Shown piece by piece: positions 1-13,261 of a DNA stretch of 64,000 nt (position 1 is its first letter; each line of letters opens with the position of its first letter). The DNA comes from Nectonema munidae (Eukaryota; Nematomorpha; Nectonematoida; Nectonematidae): NCBI GenBank assembly GCA_030549495.1, contig JAUIRK010000278.1, forward strand, positions 310,001-374,000, given 5' to 3'. Under the pieces are notes generated by a model. The model saw only the letters and a list, made by a program, of their open reading frames with translations, was not told the DNA's origin and did no database searches. Position numbers and translations under genes: made by a program.

Positions 1-71
1 GAAATTGGTAAAAAAAAAATACTTTCATGGAATTTGTGATATGAAAGATAATGTACAAAAAGAGTTGGGTA

Positions 72-600
72 TTAGCTGATATAGGTTCGAGTTATTCTTT
101 GTGCAGAAGAAATAAGTTTTGGAGTTAAATTGATTTGTGTGAAAATTATGGCATGATTAGTGATTGAATACGGAATCACAGAAACATGATTTAGTGTTGA
201 AACTTGATTGGTGAGGATTAAGTCAAGCTTTGATTTATAAGATCCCTTTTGAAAAGTGTTACACTTGACAAGCTGTACTAGCTCGTGTTTGCCTTTCAAA
301 CTTAAATAAATAATCATAGCATGTTTTGGCTTTAGATTGCATGAAAGTTTTGTAATTCAAATCTCCAATAATAAACATTTTTTCCAAATCTGATGACTTT
401 ATGATTTTATTAAGTTTTTCAAAATAATCATGAACTGATGGAGCGCGGTAGCAGAAGATATGAAAACTTTTGTTCCCAAAGATTGTTTGTAGCAGTAGCG
501 TTTCATCAAGAGGTATATCTATTTCAGTTACTAAGAGTTTTTTGTCAATTTTTGATACTGCGAAAATTGAGGTGATAAATTGAAATACCTTAGTACATCT
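72..600 (-). pseudogene. LINE endonuclease fragment (non-LTR retrotransposon relic)
   Basis: Minus-strand translation gives pieces of the apurinic-type endonuclease of a LINE ORF2: a CYRAPS block, then FIIGDLN (the catalytic GDLN motif), and further on LDLILTN followed by SITNHAIIF, which matches the terminal S-D-H block with N in place of D. The GDLN part and the LDLILTN part are in different frames, so at least one frameshift separates them. The reverse transcriptase is not attached; a LINE RT relic of similar style lies on the other strand near 4.5 kb. The family is probably Jockey/CR1-like, but I cannot decide which. Dead copy. Confidence 0.7.
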
Positions 601-871
601 GCACTTTTAAATGTTTATCCAAGACAGAAATTTTATTTTTTCTTGCTACTGAGGAATTTTAGTAGTATTGTGTAGATGTTGAGAAATCTAAGTACTTTCA
701 TAGAACAAATAGAATAAAATTTGGTTTTGTCATTTCCATCACGCGCCATTTTAAAATTAAGACAGAGAAGCATTCAAAAAAATTAAAGAAAATGTATGAA
801 AAGCATGTATGATTCATAACAACGCAGGGAAATCAAACAACGATTGTTTAAATTGTTTTTAAAATAACAAC

Positions 872-2190
872 TTTTAACCTTTTGCAATGATTTGCCTTTT
901 ATAATAACTTTTAGGGAAAAAGCCTATCAGAAAAAGTTATAGAGCTTCAAAAAAAACTAAAATTTTTTTAGAGCATGCTCTATGGGTGACAAGGCAGGTT
1001 GGTTGAGATGATGGACTCAGCACGGAAGCCTCTGGATAAATATAAGCGGTACATCAGTGCCTTGTCAATGAAAACACACCCGCAGTACTTTTACCTTACC
1101 TTTTACTCAAAATTGAAAAATTAACATAAGAGAGAAAGGAGACAAAATAAACTAATAAAGCAATTTTCACTATTTTAAAATGAAACTGTCTGTTCTCAGA
1201 ATTTCAAAATAATAGTAGGCATAAAAAATGAGTTAGTTTATCGGCACTTTATTTGATATTTTCAAGTGTTTATAAGCAGCAAAAGCCAGCGTTGAAGTGC
1301 TACTATTATACGGTGATTTGGTAACGCTTGTATTTTTTACATTTTGTAAGGAATCATAGTATACAAAAAACGGTAGTTTAATCACTTTTCATAAAATTAT
1401 TTAAGTCTAATAACGTAAAATACTAAAAAACCATTTAAACTATCAGAAATCATAAAAATCATAGTATACGAGAACAAGAAGATCATTGCGTTTTTTTGAC
1501 TTTTCTCTGTTTACTAATAAAGTTCTGACAGCTGTCATAAATAGATGAAGTGCATTTTTAACAACTAAAAAATTTTATTTCGATATATTTTTATTGTAAT
1601 AATCAACAAAATTTCTTAAAAAAATGATTTAATTAATTATTATGTACAGTGTTACTTACAAAATTTAACAATCAAACATTATAAAAATATCTCTGCTCAA
1701 ATAAAAATAGAGTATTTTTGCTTTTAAACTGAATAGCTAGTCAAAATATTCATTCCCAAATAGCTACTGAAAAAAATTTCTTGACTTAAAAAAATTAAAG
1801 TTTTCAAATGTTACAAAATGTAACAAACGCACTGTTAAAGATTAAAAATGACCTTTGTTGAAAAAATTTTTAACGCGAGTCTGACAATATTCATTGATAT
1901 AAAATTGTAACGATTGAGAACTATTTTTCTCTCATTTAAAAACATAAAGAAATTTTTATTTTTGCAAAATGTTTGGTGTGTTGATGAAACTAATTTTTTA
2001 CCAAAAATTTCTATGATTAATTTGAATAGCTGAACTATTATGGAAAAGGGTCAATATTGAATTTATATTCCGCTAAAAACTAGTTTCTAATGAGTTAAAT
2101 AAAATTATTTTTAATTTGACTCTAAATACAAATTAGGGAGAAGAGAGCTGAATGAGATAGGAGAGCTTGAGTGAAAGAAGAGAGCTTGAG
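872..2190 (+). repeat. Repeat R1, copy A (about 1.3 kb dispersed repeat)
   Basis: This stretch matches 55545-56905 on the same strand and 40003-40787 inverted. Shared landmarks are tttgcaatgatttgcctttt near the start, the tRNA-like word ggttggttgagatg, gtaacgcttgtattttttac, tgacagctgtcataaataga, and a purine-rich gagagaagagagc tail. No coding frame is visible. It seems to be a non-coding transposon or SINE composite. The part from about 980 to 1105 is the SINE described separately. Confidence 0.75.
980..1105 (+). repeat. tRNA-derived SINE copy, B box deleted
   Basis: Contains an A-box-like word tggttgagatg and the family body (aagcggtacatcagtgcc, then gaaaacacac and taccttttactc). Compared with copy B at 55.7 kb, about 35 bases carrying the B box (gattcgattcc) are missing here, so this copy could not be transcribed from an internal pol III promoter. 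Confidence 0.6.
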
Positions 2191-2225
2191 TGAGAGAAAT
2201 GTGAGAAGGCCAATTGTCTTTTGAC

Positions 2226-3430
2226 GGTCGACTAAATCTTTGCATAAGTTCTGTAGCTGAGCTTGTAGATCTTTTGTGGCGGTAGACCTTGCGTATCTCG
2301 CAGAATTATTGCCGAAAACATTACAACATCTTTTTTAAGACCTTCAATAGCTACGAAAATTGATGGATGGCTATGTTTGAGCATTTGTTTATAGCTATTG
2401 TTCCATGCTTCAGAGAAATTATTAGTTCTGGATCTGTTTTCCAATGTAATTGAATGAACATTCCATAACTTTGGTGGAAAAATAGGCTGTTAAATGCATA
2501 CGAATTCCACAAGAGGAAGGTGTCTGAACGCTTCGATATGTTCCAGAGATGTAGGTTTTGTCGAAATAGTCTAACAACTCTGTCAACCTATCTGGGTTGT
2601 TTATTCTCAAATAATTCAGTCCGTCCGAAACTTTATTCAGTGGACGAAAATCTAGGCTGTTAATCATACTACAGAAAAGCTAGGCTGTTAATCATACCAC
2701 AGAAAAGCCTTGTTTTCTTTAACACGGTACTGTTGTTGGATACCAAGTTCTTGTATTTTTTTTCCAAGTGTTCTGTGTCAAATGAAAAAAGCAGCCATGC
2801 ATACTAATATGCTCACCAAAGCAATTTTTAGCAGCATTTATTGCTGCTTGTTCAAAATCACATACAATTGTACTTGGATCAAGGTTGATACCCATATTAT
2901 GGCATTTTCTGACTATAGCAGTAAACAACTCTTCGTAAACTGCTTGTGACTTACCGGGAAGAAATGAATAAACACAAGTTTGAGCAGTTTCACAAAGGGA
3001 AGCACGGATGACATACAGGTGATTGAAAAGTTTGGGTGCTACTGAGAAAGTGCCATGCATAGACTACTCAGAAGAATTAGCAAAGAAACGTAGAGATTCT
3101 TCAGTTGCTAATAAAAGAACTCTATCAAGAGCATTTTCACCGCTGTCATGTATTAAAAACTCTTTACGATCATGAATCGTGCATTCTCTGGGAAGTATTA
3201 AACTCTGTAGAGATTCTGGTTCTTTCGGCAATGATCCACGTTTTTGATTTCTTATTGACCATTTTATAGGGTCAGGATTTCCTAGAGCTGCGCGAACATC
3301 CAACGGGAGAGTAACTGCGACATCAGCCATGATCTGGCCTGGATTGCTTCTGTTTGCAGTAGCATTTTCTTTCATTAAATTTTTAGCTTTTGCTACATGG
3401 ACACGTTCTTCATTACTCTCATGACTATGT
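2226..3430 (-). pseudogene. MULE (Mutator-like) transposase relic
   Basis: Three consecutive minus-strand pieces make one degraded transposase. The N-terminal piece (about 3430-3064) contains PLDVRAALGNPDP and runs in the same frame, through one TAG, into the catalytic MULE domain: MHGTFSVAPKLFNHLYVI, then TIVCDFEQAAINAA (the conserved D-F-E) and HGCFFHLTQNTWKK. The C-terminal piece (about 2444-2232) reads RTNNFSEAWNNSYKQ, the usual RTNN-E-W-N block. A short tandem duplication of about 28 bases at 2652-2707 (two copies of aggctgttaatcata) and frameshifts break the middle. The family is found in many invertebrates as FLYWCH/MULE proteins. I see no intact zinc finger upstream. Confidence 0.8.
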
Positions 3431-3480
3431 TCTACAATCTACAGAACCAAAAATGGTGGACAAATTTAAATCAGTTGTAA

Positions 3481-4015
3481 TTGCGCCTTTCAGCCAAAAC
3501 CTACTTTTATATTTCTTCGTGTAAAAAGGTACAAAGAGATGAGTTAGTTTGTATCGAATTGATTAGAAGACACTTTATGAAAATGAGAACATCTGGTTCT
3601 ATCAAACATAAACTGGAAAAACAAATACAAAAAGTCTTGTCTAACACACGTGTTCATCACACAACGCTGATTGCTTTAAAGAGACTGTATTGCAAGAAGA
3701 TTTCTGTTTTAAGTTTGACTCTTTCTATCTCGTTTATCATATTTCTTTGCGTTGTTTTTTCGCTCAGATTTTCACTTCAAAGTTGTCATCTTGTATGACA
3801 TTTGTCTCACTCATGCGATATGATTGCAGTTGAAGAAAACTACAAAATCAACTAGTACAACGCTTGGCGAGGTGACCCATTCTTAGCTAGGGGTAGCGGT
3901 TTACTTTTCAATTTGGGCGTTCACTACCGAATGGACCGAGGAGGGCGTCGAGGTGGCTTCTCTCTTGATTATTATACAAAAATTTTGGGAAAGTCACGTA
4001 TTATCATATAAACTA
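3481..4015. other. Unassigned stretch
   Basis: A 105-codon open frame on the plus strand (3481-3798) matches nothing I recognise and begins with a non-ATG codon. A locally GC-richer patch at 3865-3960 stands out from its surroundings but has no readable domain on either strand. Confidence 0.3.
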
Positions 4016-4018
4016 ACA

Positions 4019-4023
<5 letters not shown>

Positions 4024-4069
<46 letters not shown>
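4024..4069. repeat. (TA)n microsatellite
   Basis: About 46 bases of uninterrupted alternating T and A. Simple repeat with no associated feature. Confidence 0.95.
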
Positions 4070-4075
<6 letters not shown>

Positions 4076-4479
4076 ATACAATAAATGACACATTTGAAAT
4101 AGTATAACTTGTTCGAACAAATATAGGAAACTTTACATTTTTAACCAAACGTTAAAAAAGACAGATTTCCATAGAGAAGATTTCCTGAGGGGTTTTTTTC
4201 TAGGGGGTTTTTTTCCTAAACCCCGTTTAAACTGCTAAAAAGCATGTTTTGTTTGGCTTATAATATACTAATTGTTGAATAAGCTGAAAGCTATTTTACT
4301 GTGTCTATTCTGCTCTGTCTTACAGTCAATAAAATGGAGATGATGGAAGTATCGCTGAGAAAATTTTTTACCTGAAACATTCCACCAGTATTTTGCCTCA
4401 ATGTATAAAAAGTAAGTAATCTCCCAACCAAATCCGTCAAATAGATTGAATTGTGATGAATTACTAGAAACTCTTATCC

Positions 4480-5836
4480 ATTGCTGAGAATAAAGTTTAC
4501 AACAAGCTTGTTGACTTGGACACTTCTAAATCGTTTGGCCTTGACGGTATCTTACCTTTATTTCTTCAAAAATGGTCAAATATTCTCAACGAACGATTCA
4601 CAACTTTGTTAGAATGCAAACTTCTTAATGATTGAAAATTGAGGTGTATAATTCCATTCCCAAAAACGGAAATAAAAATCTGCCTTCAAACTACAGACCT
4701 ATGTCTGCCAAATCTACATTGTTTAAAGTTTTTGAATAAATTATGAAAGATAGAATACCCAATCATCTTGAAAATAAGAAACCTATATCAAATCACCAAC
4801 ATAAATTCCTTCAATGTAAAACCATCAATGTACTCTACTTAGACTTTGGAAAAGCTTTTGATAGTGTTCCTCATAAAAGACTTATATTGAAAGTGAAATC
4901 TTTTGGAATTGTTGTTAATCTTCTATTTTCGCTCAAAGACTATATTATTAGGTATATCACAAAGCTCAGTAATAAGTCCTTTGCTTTTCACAGTTTTCAT
5001 CAATAAAATCACAAGTAGTCTAACTTCACTGGTGAATGTCTTTGCCGATGACATAAAAATATTCTTTATTTCTAGTGTACGTACAAATAAATCTTTACAG
5101 AATGATTTATACTCCTTGTATGAATAGTCTGTAAAATGGGATTTTAATTTGGACAAGTACCAACCTCTTCAAGTTGGCAAATCTAATAATGAGAGGCGTA
5201 ACTCTTTTTAAACATGAAAGCAAAATGATTTGGGACTGATCATAGATTCTAGATTGAATTTCAATTTGCATGTTGTGAAAAAGGCGTATCCTACCATACA
5301 TATGTTGAAAAGTACTTTTAAATTCTCTGATTTCAATGCCGCCGTGCTCTTGTTTAAATTTTTGTAAGGTATTTATGTTTTAAGTAATGTCAACAATAAA
5401 AGAAAAATCAAAAGGATTTTACTAAAAGTTTGCATGATATGTGCAATACTACATATTCACCAAGAATGAAGTCATTAAATTTGCCTTCAATTTATTGAGG
5501 AATAAAGAGAAAATAAGTGCTTACTATATCTTCAGCATTGTAAAGAAAAAGATTTTCCTGAATTTCCATAAAGAATTTCCAGAGCGCATTGTTATTAGTA
5601 GTTTAAACCTGAATGTTTTCAGAATAACTTCCACCAAACTTACTTAACTCCGTTACAGTCAACGACTTTCAAACAAACTTGCAAAAGTTTGGTATCCTAG
5701 AAGATTTCTATTTGTTTCATAAAAACTTTAAAATGCAAAATTTGCATATATAGGTGTAGCCTTTATTAAATATCTTTTTTGTTGTTATTTTTCTTCGCTA
5801 ATATTTTTATAAGTTTTATTGACAATAAAGACAAAT
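4480..5836 (+). pseudogene. LINE reverse transcriptase relic
   Basis: Plus-strand frames read parts of a LINE ORF2 reverse transcriptase: FGLDGILPLFLQKW, LYLDFGKAFDSVPHKRL (RT block A with the first catalytic D), GISQSSVISPLLFTVFIN (block B), and NVFADDIKIF, the FADD catalytic box. Blocks lie in several frames, so there are multiple frameshifts. After the RT, weakly similar C-terminal text continues to about 5720. The 3' end carries gacaataaagacaaatag, a common form of LINE tail. Dead copy, probably CR1/Jockey-like. Confidence 0.8.
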
Positions 5837-5845
5837 AGACTCAAA

Positions 5846-6095
5846 CAGAGGCGTACCCAGAACAATATGTTATTTTTTAAATTAAAATGTAATTTTATGT
5901 AATTTAGTCAAAACCAATAATCTTCTGTATGTATATTGTGCATATAAAAAAAATAGATAACTTAATAAAAATTTCAAAACATGTTTTTTTCTTCGTTTCT
6001 TTTGATACGTATTCTATTTTTATAACAAAGATGAGAAGCAACTTAACTCAAGAAGGGGGAGGGGGTGGCTTTGCCCGGCTGTGGGTACGCCCCTG
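5846..6095. mobile_element. hAT-type MITE, 250 bp, with target duplication
   Basis: The left end reads cagaggcgtacccag and the right end, reversed, reads caggggcgtacccacag, giving imperfect inverted ends. It is flanked by gactcaaa (5838-5845) and gactcaag (6096-6103), an 8-bp target duplication with one difference, as hAT transposition makes. No coding capacity. It lies just beyond the tail of the LINE relic. Confidence 0.85.
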
Positions 6096-6103
6096 GACTC
6101 AAG

Positions 6104-7910
6104 CATCAAATAAAATTTAATGAATATTAAACAAAAACCGTAACCAGACAATTTTTAGGAGGAGATAAATGTAAAAAACGATTACCATCAGAGTGTCGAA
6201 TATACTAGTTCTCTTTATTTTTTAATTGCTCATCTGAAGTAGAAAGTGACATGTTCAAAGATTTTTTTGTAGATTGACAAAATAATTGAAATTTTGTTCC
6301 AATATTTTCTAAATTCACGCAGAATTATTATTAAACGCTAACTCTAAAATTTTGATTTTAATAAGTTTACACAAAAATTCTATTGTGCGCTCCTTATATT
6401 TCATTCAACAATAGTCTTGTTTGAAAAAGGTACATTGGTGAAGCGAAATATTTAACATTTAATTTTTGAATTTTAATAACATTATAATTAAGCAGCCCAT
6501 TTTTAATTTTAATTTAATTATCTTAAATTAATCACATTACAAATATTAACTATAAAATTAATTATGTTTTTTAAAATGATTAGAATTATTAAATATATTG
6601 GGGGCAATTATCGAGTTACGCCATAGAGCTAATGAAACAGATTCTGCAGATAAAATACTAATAATATTGTGAAAAAATAAAATGGTCAAGTTACATTCTA
6701 GATTTTCGATTTGAAAAGGCCAAAAAATGGCCCATGAACACTCTAAAATGTTGGCACCTATGGTACTCACACAGACTGAGCTCGCTCGCTCGTTAAACTC
6801 TATTGTATAGCTATCATAATTTACTCTAATGTGAAATAAATATAAACGTCCAACTTGATCAAGATACTATATGCCCTGAGGGGATTCAGAGGGGCATTGA
6901 GGGATTGACATCTACATGACATATAATATGGAACTGGTTGTTTGAGGATAGTAATATAAGTATCTCTTTAAAATTTATTTAAATCATTTTTCCATTTTTA
7001 GCGCCAAAATCCAAAGTAAAAAATCATATGTGATGTGTAAGTTTGGTAAAAATGTAGAGAAACAGCTTGAAAAATATCATCATCAACAAAGTTTATTAAT
7101 CTTTCATGGCCGTTATCCATTTCAAGGAATCAAAAATGGTACAAAATTTTAGCTATGTCACTTTGATACTTCATGATTAATAGTCCCATCACTTATAGGT
7201 TCCCCTAGACTCATCTCAAAGGAGTTTGTCTAGCGCTGACGTAAAATACTTAAAGAAAAGCTAGACAAATTGGCCTTACATGTAATTATATGTGACTGAA
7301 CGAGTTGAAGGAAAATATTAGCAATTTATTGTTAGAAAGGGAATGCCTAGTATCATTATTATTTTTAAATGTTAGCTATGAAAAATTAATACAGGGTTAT
7401 TATTTTTGCTAGAATTATGGCATATTTTGGTAGCCAATACGAATGTATTAAAGGAACAATTATGCAAGATTATAATTCGTGCATATAACCATTTCATATA
7501 TTATTGAAGCAGTTTGTTAAATCCTTCTTGTTAATTATTTATTAAGGTGAGATATAGAGGTGTAATTTTTAAATTATTAAGCACAATTTTGGGGTATTTA
7601 AGGTGGCAAAATTTTGGACTAATTCATATAAAAATTTTTTTTCAAAAAGATGTTCAAGGTATATCTCTTTTACTTCCTCCTTCCCCAAGATTTGATTAGT
7701 TACTAAATATATAAAAGTTGGTCAGTTTGTTTTAAGACTTCTTTCAAACAAAAATTTTCATAAATATCTTTAAATTAAAGTGAAAAATAATAATTACAAA
7801 TTGAATAGGTAAAAATAATTACAAATTGATAAACGGTAAATATTTTACCTTTATTTATATACTTTCATGAAAAATTTTCTTGAAGATAAAATCCAACCAA
7901 CTCTGCCAAT
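6104..7910. other. AT-rich stretch, nothing identified
   Basis: Long AT-rich sequence with only short open frames. I see no domain, promoter or repeat end that I could defend. A 70-codon minus frame at 6558-6770 is not recognisable. Confidence 0.5.
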
Positions 7911-8082
7911 CAGTGGCGGTTCCAGAAATTGACCATATGGGGGCAACTTTAAAAAATACTAGTAAGATACTACCGTACAAGTCTTGATGCTTTAGGAAAG
8001 AGCAAAATCAGTAAGGACAATTTCTGAAGCCATTCTTCATAGGGGGCCTAGGCGCAGGTGGCCCCCTCTGTATCCGTCAGTG
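7911..8082. mobile_element. Probable hAT-type MITE
   Basis: The left end is cagtggcggttccag, and the right end, reversed, is cactgacggatacag, with G-rich (ggggg) and C-rich (ccccc) patches next to each end. This is the same style as the MITEs at 5846 and 56618. I could not find a convincing 8-bp target duplication, so the limits are approximate. Confidence 0.6.
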
Positions 8083-9370
8083 TGATTTCTTTGAAATTTT
8101 GATCACAAATTAGACCAGCAAACAATTTTGAGAACAAGAAAAATATATTTTATTTAAAAAAGTAAACCAATCAACAAGAAAATCTCGCTATCGTTTACAT
8201 CCAAAAATGCAGGAATCTATTCAAACTTCGAAAATTTAGAAACAAAATGCTTATTTAAAGCAATTTACGCATTAACATGTGTTATAAGTATTTATATTTA
8301 ACAATTGAATGCAATGTATATATTGTGTATTCTTTTAAAAAATATCCTTGGCGTTTTTACCGAAAAACGCTTTTTTTTAAAAACATTTTCTGCTCAATTT
8401 AAAATAGAAAGCTTATGAAAAGTTTAATCCACATATTTTGCTACTCCAAAACAACAAAAAAATGAATTAACTTTTTATCAGATTTATTTATAAAAAATTC
8501 AAGAATTTATTATAAATTAAATACATCATTTTAGCTTTTATTCTGAAGTGTTTGGTCATTATCCTCAAGTTCTGTTAAAGTATTGACATTTAGATCTGCC
8601 TTATTTTTTGTCAAAATTGGAAAGTTTTTCATAATTTTATCTGTGAATAAGCACATAGCATATTTGCTGTCTTCTGAACAATTATTAAAAGGGGTACACA
8701 CACCCTAAAACTTTTTAAATCGATTATAGAGATGTAAGCTAAAATATTTTTCTTCCAAGATGCAATATAGAAACTTTTAAAGAGGTTAAATATTTCCACT
8801 TTTAGTAAAATCCTTTATTTAAGTTTTATCCATTCACCATATTGAGCTAGGCTTTACAACTTGAAAATATTGCTCCATAGTCTGCTAATAAATTCATGTG
8901 AAATAATACAATGGAAATGAACCAATACAATTCAATTAATCAAAACCATAAAATTATAATTTTGGAATTCAAGTTACCAAACAACCTGTCTTGTTTTTAA
9001 GCAAGCGCTTATTTTTTTAAACATCTTCAGTTTCTCGGTTTTTATACAATGCACGCTTTCATTTGAATCCATTTTGTTTTTCGAAGGAATACGGAAATTA
9101 TATATATTTAAATAATGTTCAAAAATGCGATCCTTATTCAATTACATATTTAAGGACATATAACTTTGCATACTTTCAAATAGAATATGATGAGAATAAT
9201 ATAGCTAAAAATATAGTATATAGAAACAATAATTTTTTAACAGAAAATTAAAAAATATTAACAAATGTTGGATTAAAAATCTTTCAACAGGCGGAAGAGA
9301 AAACATATACTATCCATAGAACAACCAATTGGGTCAATTGACAAATATCAACTAATACTTGGGTACGGTG
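8083..9370. other. AT-rich stretch, nothing identified
   Basis: No coding frame, repeat end or RNA gene that I can support. Confidence 0.5.
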
Positions 9371-9375
9371 GTTAA

Positions 9376-9460
9376 TTGTGAGTAAGGTTTGTTAGGTACT
9401 GGTTTTCGATCAAGGTCTTGGGTTCCATCCCCCATCAAGCCTACTTTCTCATAATTCGAC
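9376..9460 (+). repeat. tRNA-derived SINE head
   Basis: Reads gttaggtactgg (A-box region), then aaggtcttgggttcca (B-box region, one base off the consensus) and aagcctactttctcataatt. The same order of words occurs in the SINE at 63020-63165 on the minus strand. Only the tRNA-like head and the beginning of the body are present. Confidence 0.65.
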
Positions 9461-9596
9461 CTTTAATAAAAAAGTTTTTAAGCATAAATCTTTTTTTTGA
9501 AACTCAACCACTTCTAAATTTATTTATATTTTACAAAAATTATTAAAATTGAAATTTTTTGTTTTATTTTCAATATATCACATTACACCCTAAAAC

Positions 9597-10610
9597 GATC
9601 AAAATGGGTCATTTAACCCAATCATTTTTGACATTATAAAAATTTGGCTTTTTGATAATAGATCTAAGTCCTTAGGGGAGCATGTTGCCATGAAACTTAT
9701 GACACCTTTTTTGAACATGGATCTAAACATAACAACACACAACTTTTTTGCTAGTTTGCCTCTTGTTTTAAAGCTGAAATAGTTAAAAACATCTCTTCTT
9801 GGTACCATAAGATTTCATAGAAGAGAAATACCAGGAGAATTGGTTGAAATCTACTTATTAAAGTCTGCAACAATTTATAACGAGCACGCAATACTACATG
9901 CTTATAAAGGAAAGAAAAACAAAGATGTTAATCTCTTATCTTCTTTACATGATGATTTTACTTTGAAAGAAGACAACAACCCAAAAAGAAAATCACATGT
10001 TGTATTAGATTACAATTTTACCAAAGCAGGATTGGTTACAAGTCATCAAATGATAAAGTTTTGTACAACAAGACCTTCAACAAGAAGATGGACTACGGCA
10101 GTGTTTTTCAACATTCTTGATATGTGTGGTGTAAACTCTTTTCTCTTGTCTAAAGAAGCAGGTATTATTAACTATTCCAAAAGAGAATTTTTGTTGTGTT
10201 TGGCAGAGTATCTTAAAATTGAATGTAGAAATAAAAAAAGTGTACCTTATGTTTCCCTTACAAGATTCATAAACGCTCTCCCCTTCACAAAGAAAACGTT
10301 GCTTTCTCGGCAAAAAATAAAACCAAAACTAAATGTAGCAAGTGTGTGAATTTAGTATGTGCAATTTGTTCTAAAAATATATGTTCTACTGTTATAAATG
10401 TTATTTTTATTTTTATGTTTATAAAAATTAGTTTCAGTGAACGTAAGTGTGATAGGAAAACCATGATAACATAGTATTTATTTATAACGAATGGATACTA
10501 TGCAAATCATTAAATTTTTTAAGCCTAAGCATTATATACATAATAATAAGTAATTATATTAAAAAATAAAATATTAGGGCCAATTGACCCTTTTGGTCAT
10601 TAAAGGTATA
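9597..10610 (+). pseudogene. piggyBac transposase relic (C-terminal half)
   Basis: From about 9657 the plus strand reads SKSLGEHVAMKLMTPFL, then TTHNFFASLPL, then (after an in-frame TAG near 9788) TSLLGTIRFHRREIPGEL and a 169-codon open frame ending at 10349. That frame includes LDYNFTKAGLVTSHQM, CTTRPSTRRWTTAVFFNIL and SRQKIK. These match the piggyBac (PGBD) core. Two catalytic aspartates are lost: the D of the family's TDNFFTS block is H here, and the GGVD block reads AGLV. It is therefore dead even apart from the stop. The flanks carry tttaaccc at 9613 and attagggccaattgaccc near 10575, which may be remains of the TTAA-CCC ends. Confidence 0.85.
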
Positions 10611-12860
10611 AGAATTTTCTGGTCATTCTAGGGTATGGCTTTGATATGCACCCTCAAACTCCCATATGTTTATTTGATTTATATTCTTATTACACTCTGA
10701 TGTGATATCTAATTTCTTTTTTTGCTGTTCATTGTTTGAAAATAAACTTTTCTTTTTTTCTGTATAATGACAATATCAGAGAATTATCCTTATATTCTAG
10801 CATATGTTTTCTTTTCTAAAGATAAACTATATTTAACTTGCAGATATGCTTCAGCAACATTCATTCCTATTTTATAACTAAAAATGTTTTTTAAACATAA
10901 AAAAACAATTTTTTATCTTCTGAAATGTGTATTTGACATGAAAGTGTTGGGAAGTATGTCGATAAACATAATTTTATGTTCAAAGATTGTTTAAACGCAA
11001 ATAGACAATCCATTATAATATCTATTTTCTATTAACTATTTGTTGTAACCTTATTCCTGTACATTTATTCGTGTGTGTGACTTGATATATATGAAAGGGG
11101 AGACATCGTTGAAAAAAATTTGTTTATTTTTTATACGAAAATTTGACCTGTGTTTGATTTTGATACAAATTTGTTTTTTTTTTGAAAATGTGGCGCTAAT
11201 TAAATTTGAAATGATCATCCGATATAAAAATTCAATTTTTTTAAGATCTAAAAATTAAAACAAATTATAAATAAATTTGAAATATTTTAAAAATTTGAAT
11301 AAAAAAAATGAGTTAGAAAAGTTTAATAAAGTTATTTTTTATTTAAAATATTTTTAATAATTTGAATCATATTTTTTAGAATTGTGATCCGATACTTTTA
11401 ATACCTGATCCATTATTTGTGATTTTTTAATTAATAAGAAAAATTTAAGAAATAATCGGGACAAAAGTATTTACCCTTCGATTATCTGATTTATCCGAGT
11501 TCTACTGTACTATTCTTTCGAGTTACATAAGTTAAGCATATAAAAGTTTCAATTTCTAAAAATATATTATTCAAAATAACTGTATAGATATTGATAAGAA
11601 AATAGCTAAAACGCTAATCCAAACTTCTCTAAGATTTATTTACAATGCAAATTAAGAAGATTAATAGAAATCTATTTGTAGACAACTATAAAAATTCTTG
11701 ATAAAAAATTTCCACATTTATTCTTCTTTAAAGATTTACCGTAACTTAAATCATATTAGGAGCCCACATTTTTGGAAGACGTCAAATGTCTTTGCCTATT
11801 ATTTATTGTAAAAATTTTAATTTTACTATTAAGTTTTCGCCGTGTTAACTTTATTTTCTCAAAATCATAAAAATATATAAAATATACAATTTTTTAATTG
11901 CACTATATAAATTTTAATTTTTACACATTATAAAAATTTTACCTGCTCAAAATCTCAAGTTGTGCGCATCTGTCTTTTCATTTTGAGGTAAATAATAGAA
12001 TTTTTTCTATTTTTAAAAAAAATTATAAGAATTATTTATATATATATATTAGCGTGGTATAATCAGAAGGAGAATTTCTGAACAAAAAGAAGAAAAAGAA
12101 ATTTATTAATCACAACAAATAAAAATAAAAAATATCAATGGTAAAATAAGTTTCATTTAATTTCATCAAATATCAGAGCCGCTGATAAATGTAAATTAAA
12201 GTAAATATATTAAATTAAAGCCAAAACATTCAATTACATAATAAAATAAACAAAAAAAAGATTAATCAGATGGCCTGCAAAATATAAAAAAAATAATAAT
12301 AAAACAATATAAAAAAAGAATACAAATTACACTTGAATATTAGAAATTAAGCAGTCTTTAATTAAACGTTGAACATCATATAATAACACCATAAATATGT
12401 GAATCGGTGAAAAAAAAACTCAGAAAAGTACCCCCTTGGAAAAAAACTTAAAATTTTAGTTCAAAATTTATTTGGAATTATTTCTATAAGTCTTATAACT
12501 TTAATTGAACAAAGAACAGAACAGCTAAATACAATTTTGATTTGCTAAGCAAAAAGAGAAAATTAATGCGAAAACATTTGTTTTATCAAAATGAAAAGTA
12601 TTATATTATCTTACCGATTTTAAAGAAAGAAATGAACATGTTCTGAACAAAAAGATAATTCGTTGTATTGATTAATGCCCAGCGCTTCATATATCACACA
12701 TCAAATGTTTAAATAAAAAATGTTATTTAATTTGTTTCCTAATTCGTTGCTACACAAAGATAAACTGTAGCCAACTTTTCTCAATCTGGATTTTGTGCAG
12801 CACAAAGCTTCTACAAAATGTTCCCATCTGTTCCATATGAAGATTGAGATAAGATATTAC
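10611..12860. other. AT-rich stretch, possible pogo-type end
   Basis: Mostly featureless AT-rich DNA. At 11473-11510 the sequence reads toward ttatccgagttctactgta, which looks like the right inverted end of a pogo/Tigger-type element. I did not find the matching left end. Confidence 0.35.
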
Positions 12861-12866
12861 ACTCAC

Positions 12867-13048
12867 CTTTGGTTTTTAAATAATTTTGTGTAATTGTTGT
12901 TTGATTTTCCTAAATATTGAGCTCCAAAATCACTAGTGGCTTTATTTCTTGCTGGTGTTTCAATGCGTGCATACAATGGATAAAATAATGAAGATGGGAT
13001 GTGAAATTTCAGTATGGAATTAATTTTTGAAGAAGAATATAGAGACAT
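12867..13048 (-). CDS. Possible first coding exon of an unnamed gene
   Basis: An ATG at 13048, with an in-frame TGA six codons upstream, opens 60 codons of normal-looking protein (starts MSLYSSSKINSIL, later YARIETPARNKATSDFG). It ends at a perfect 5' splice site, AG|GTGAGT, at 12867. A candidate next exon follows after cttttttgttcag-like sequence near 12645 and keeps the phase. I do not recognise the protein. It could be a real gene start downstream of the 13.8-19.2 kb gene, on the same strand. Evidence is limited to the open frame, stop-then-ATG and donor site. Confidence 0.4.
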
Positions 13049-13261
13049 TTCTGACACAGCTCTTCAAATTCCACTCTAAATTTGCTTAACAAAGTTTTTT
13101 ATTCACACAGCGTTTGTATTCATAAAATTTATTAAAAATAGGCAAAGATCTTTATTTTGGCGAGTACCAAAGAAAGTCGTGAATTTCTTATTTATGAACA
13201 AGAATTAATATTTTTGTAAAAAATGTGTTTAAAAACATAATCTAATACACAAATTTTGTCC

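Noticed and set aside
9063-9251. 62-codon plus frame starting MNPFCFSKEYG
   Set aside because: No similarity or context; chance frame in AT-rich DNA.
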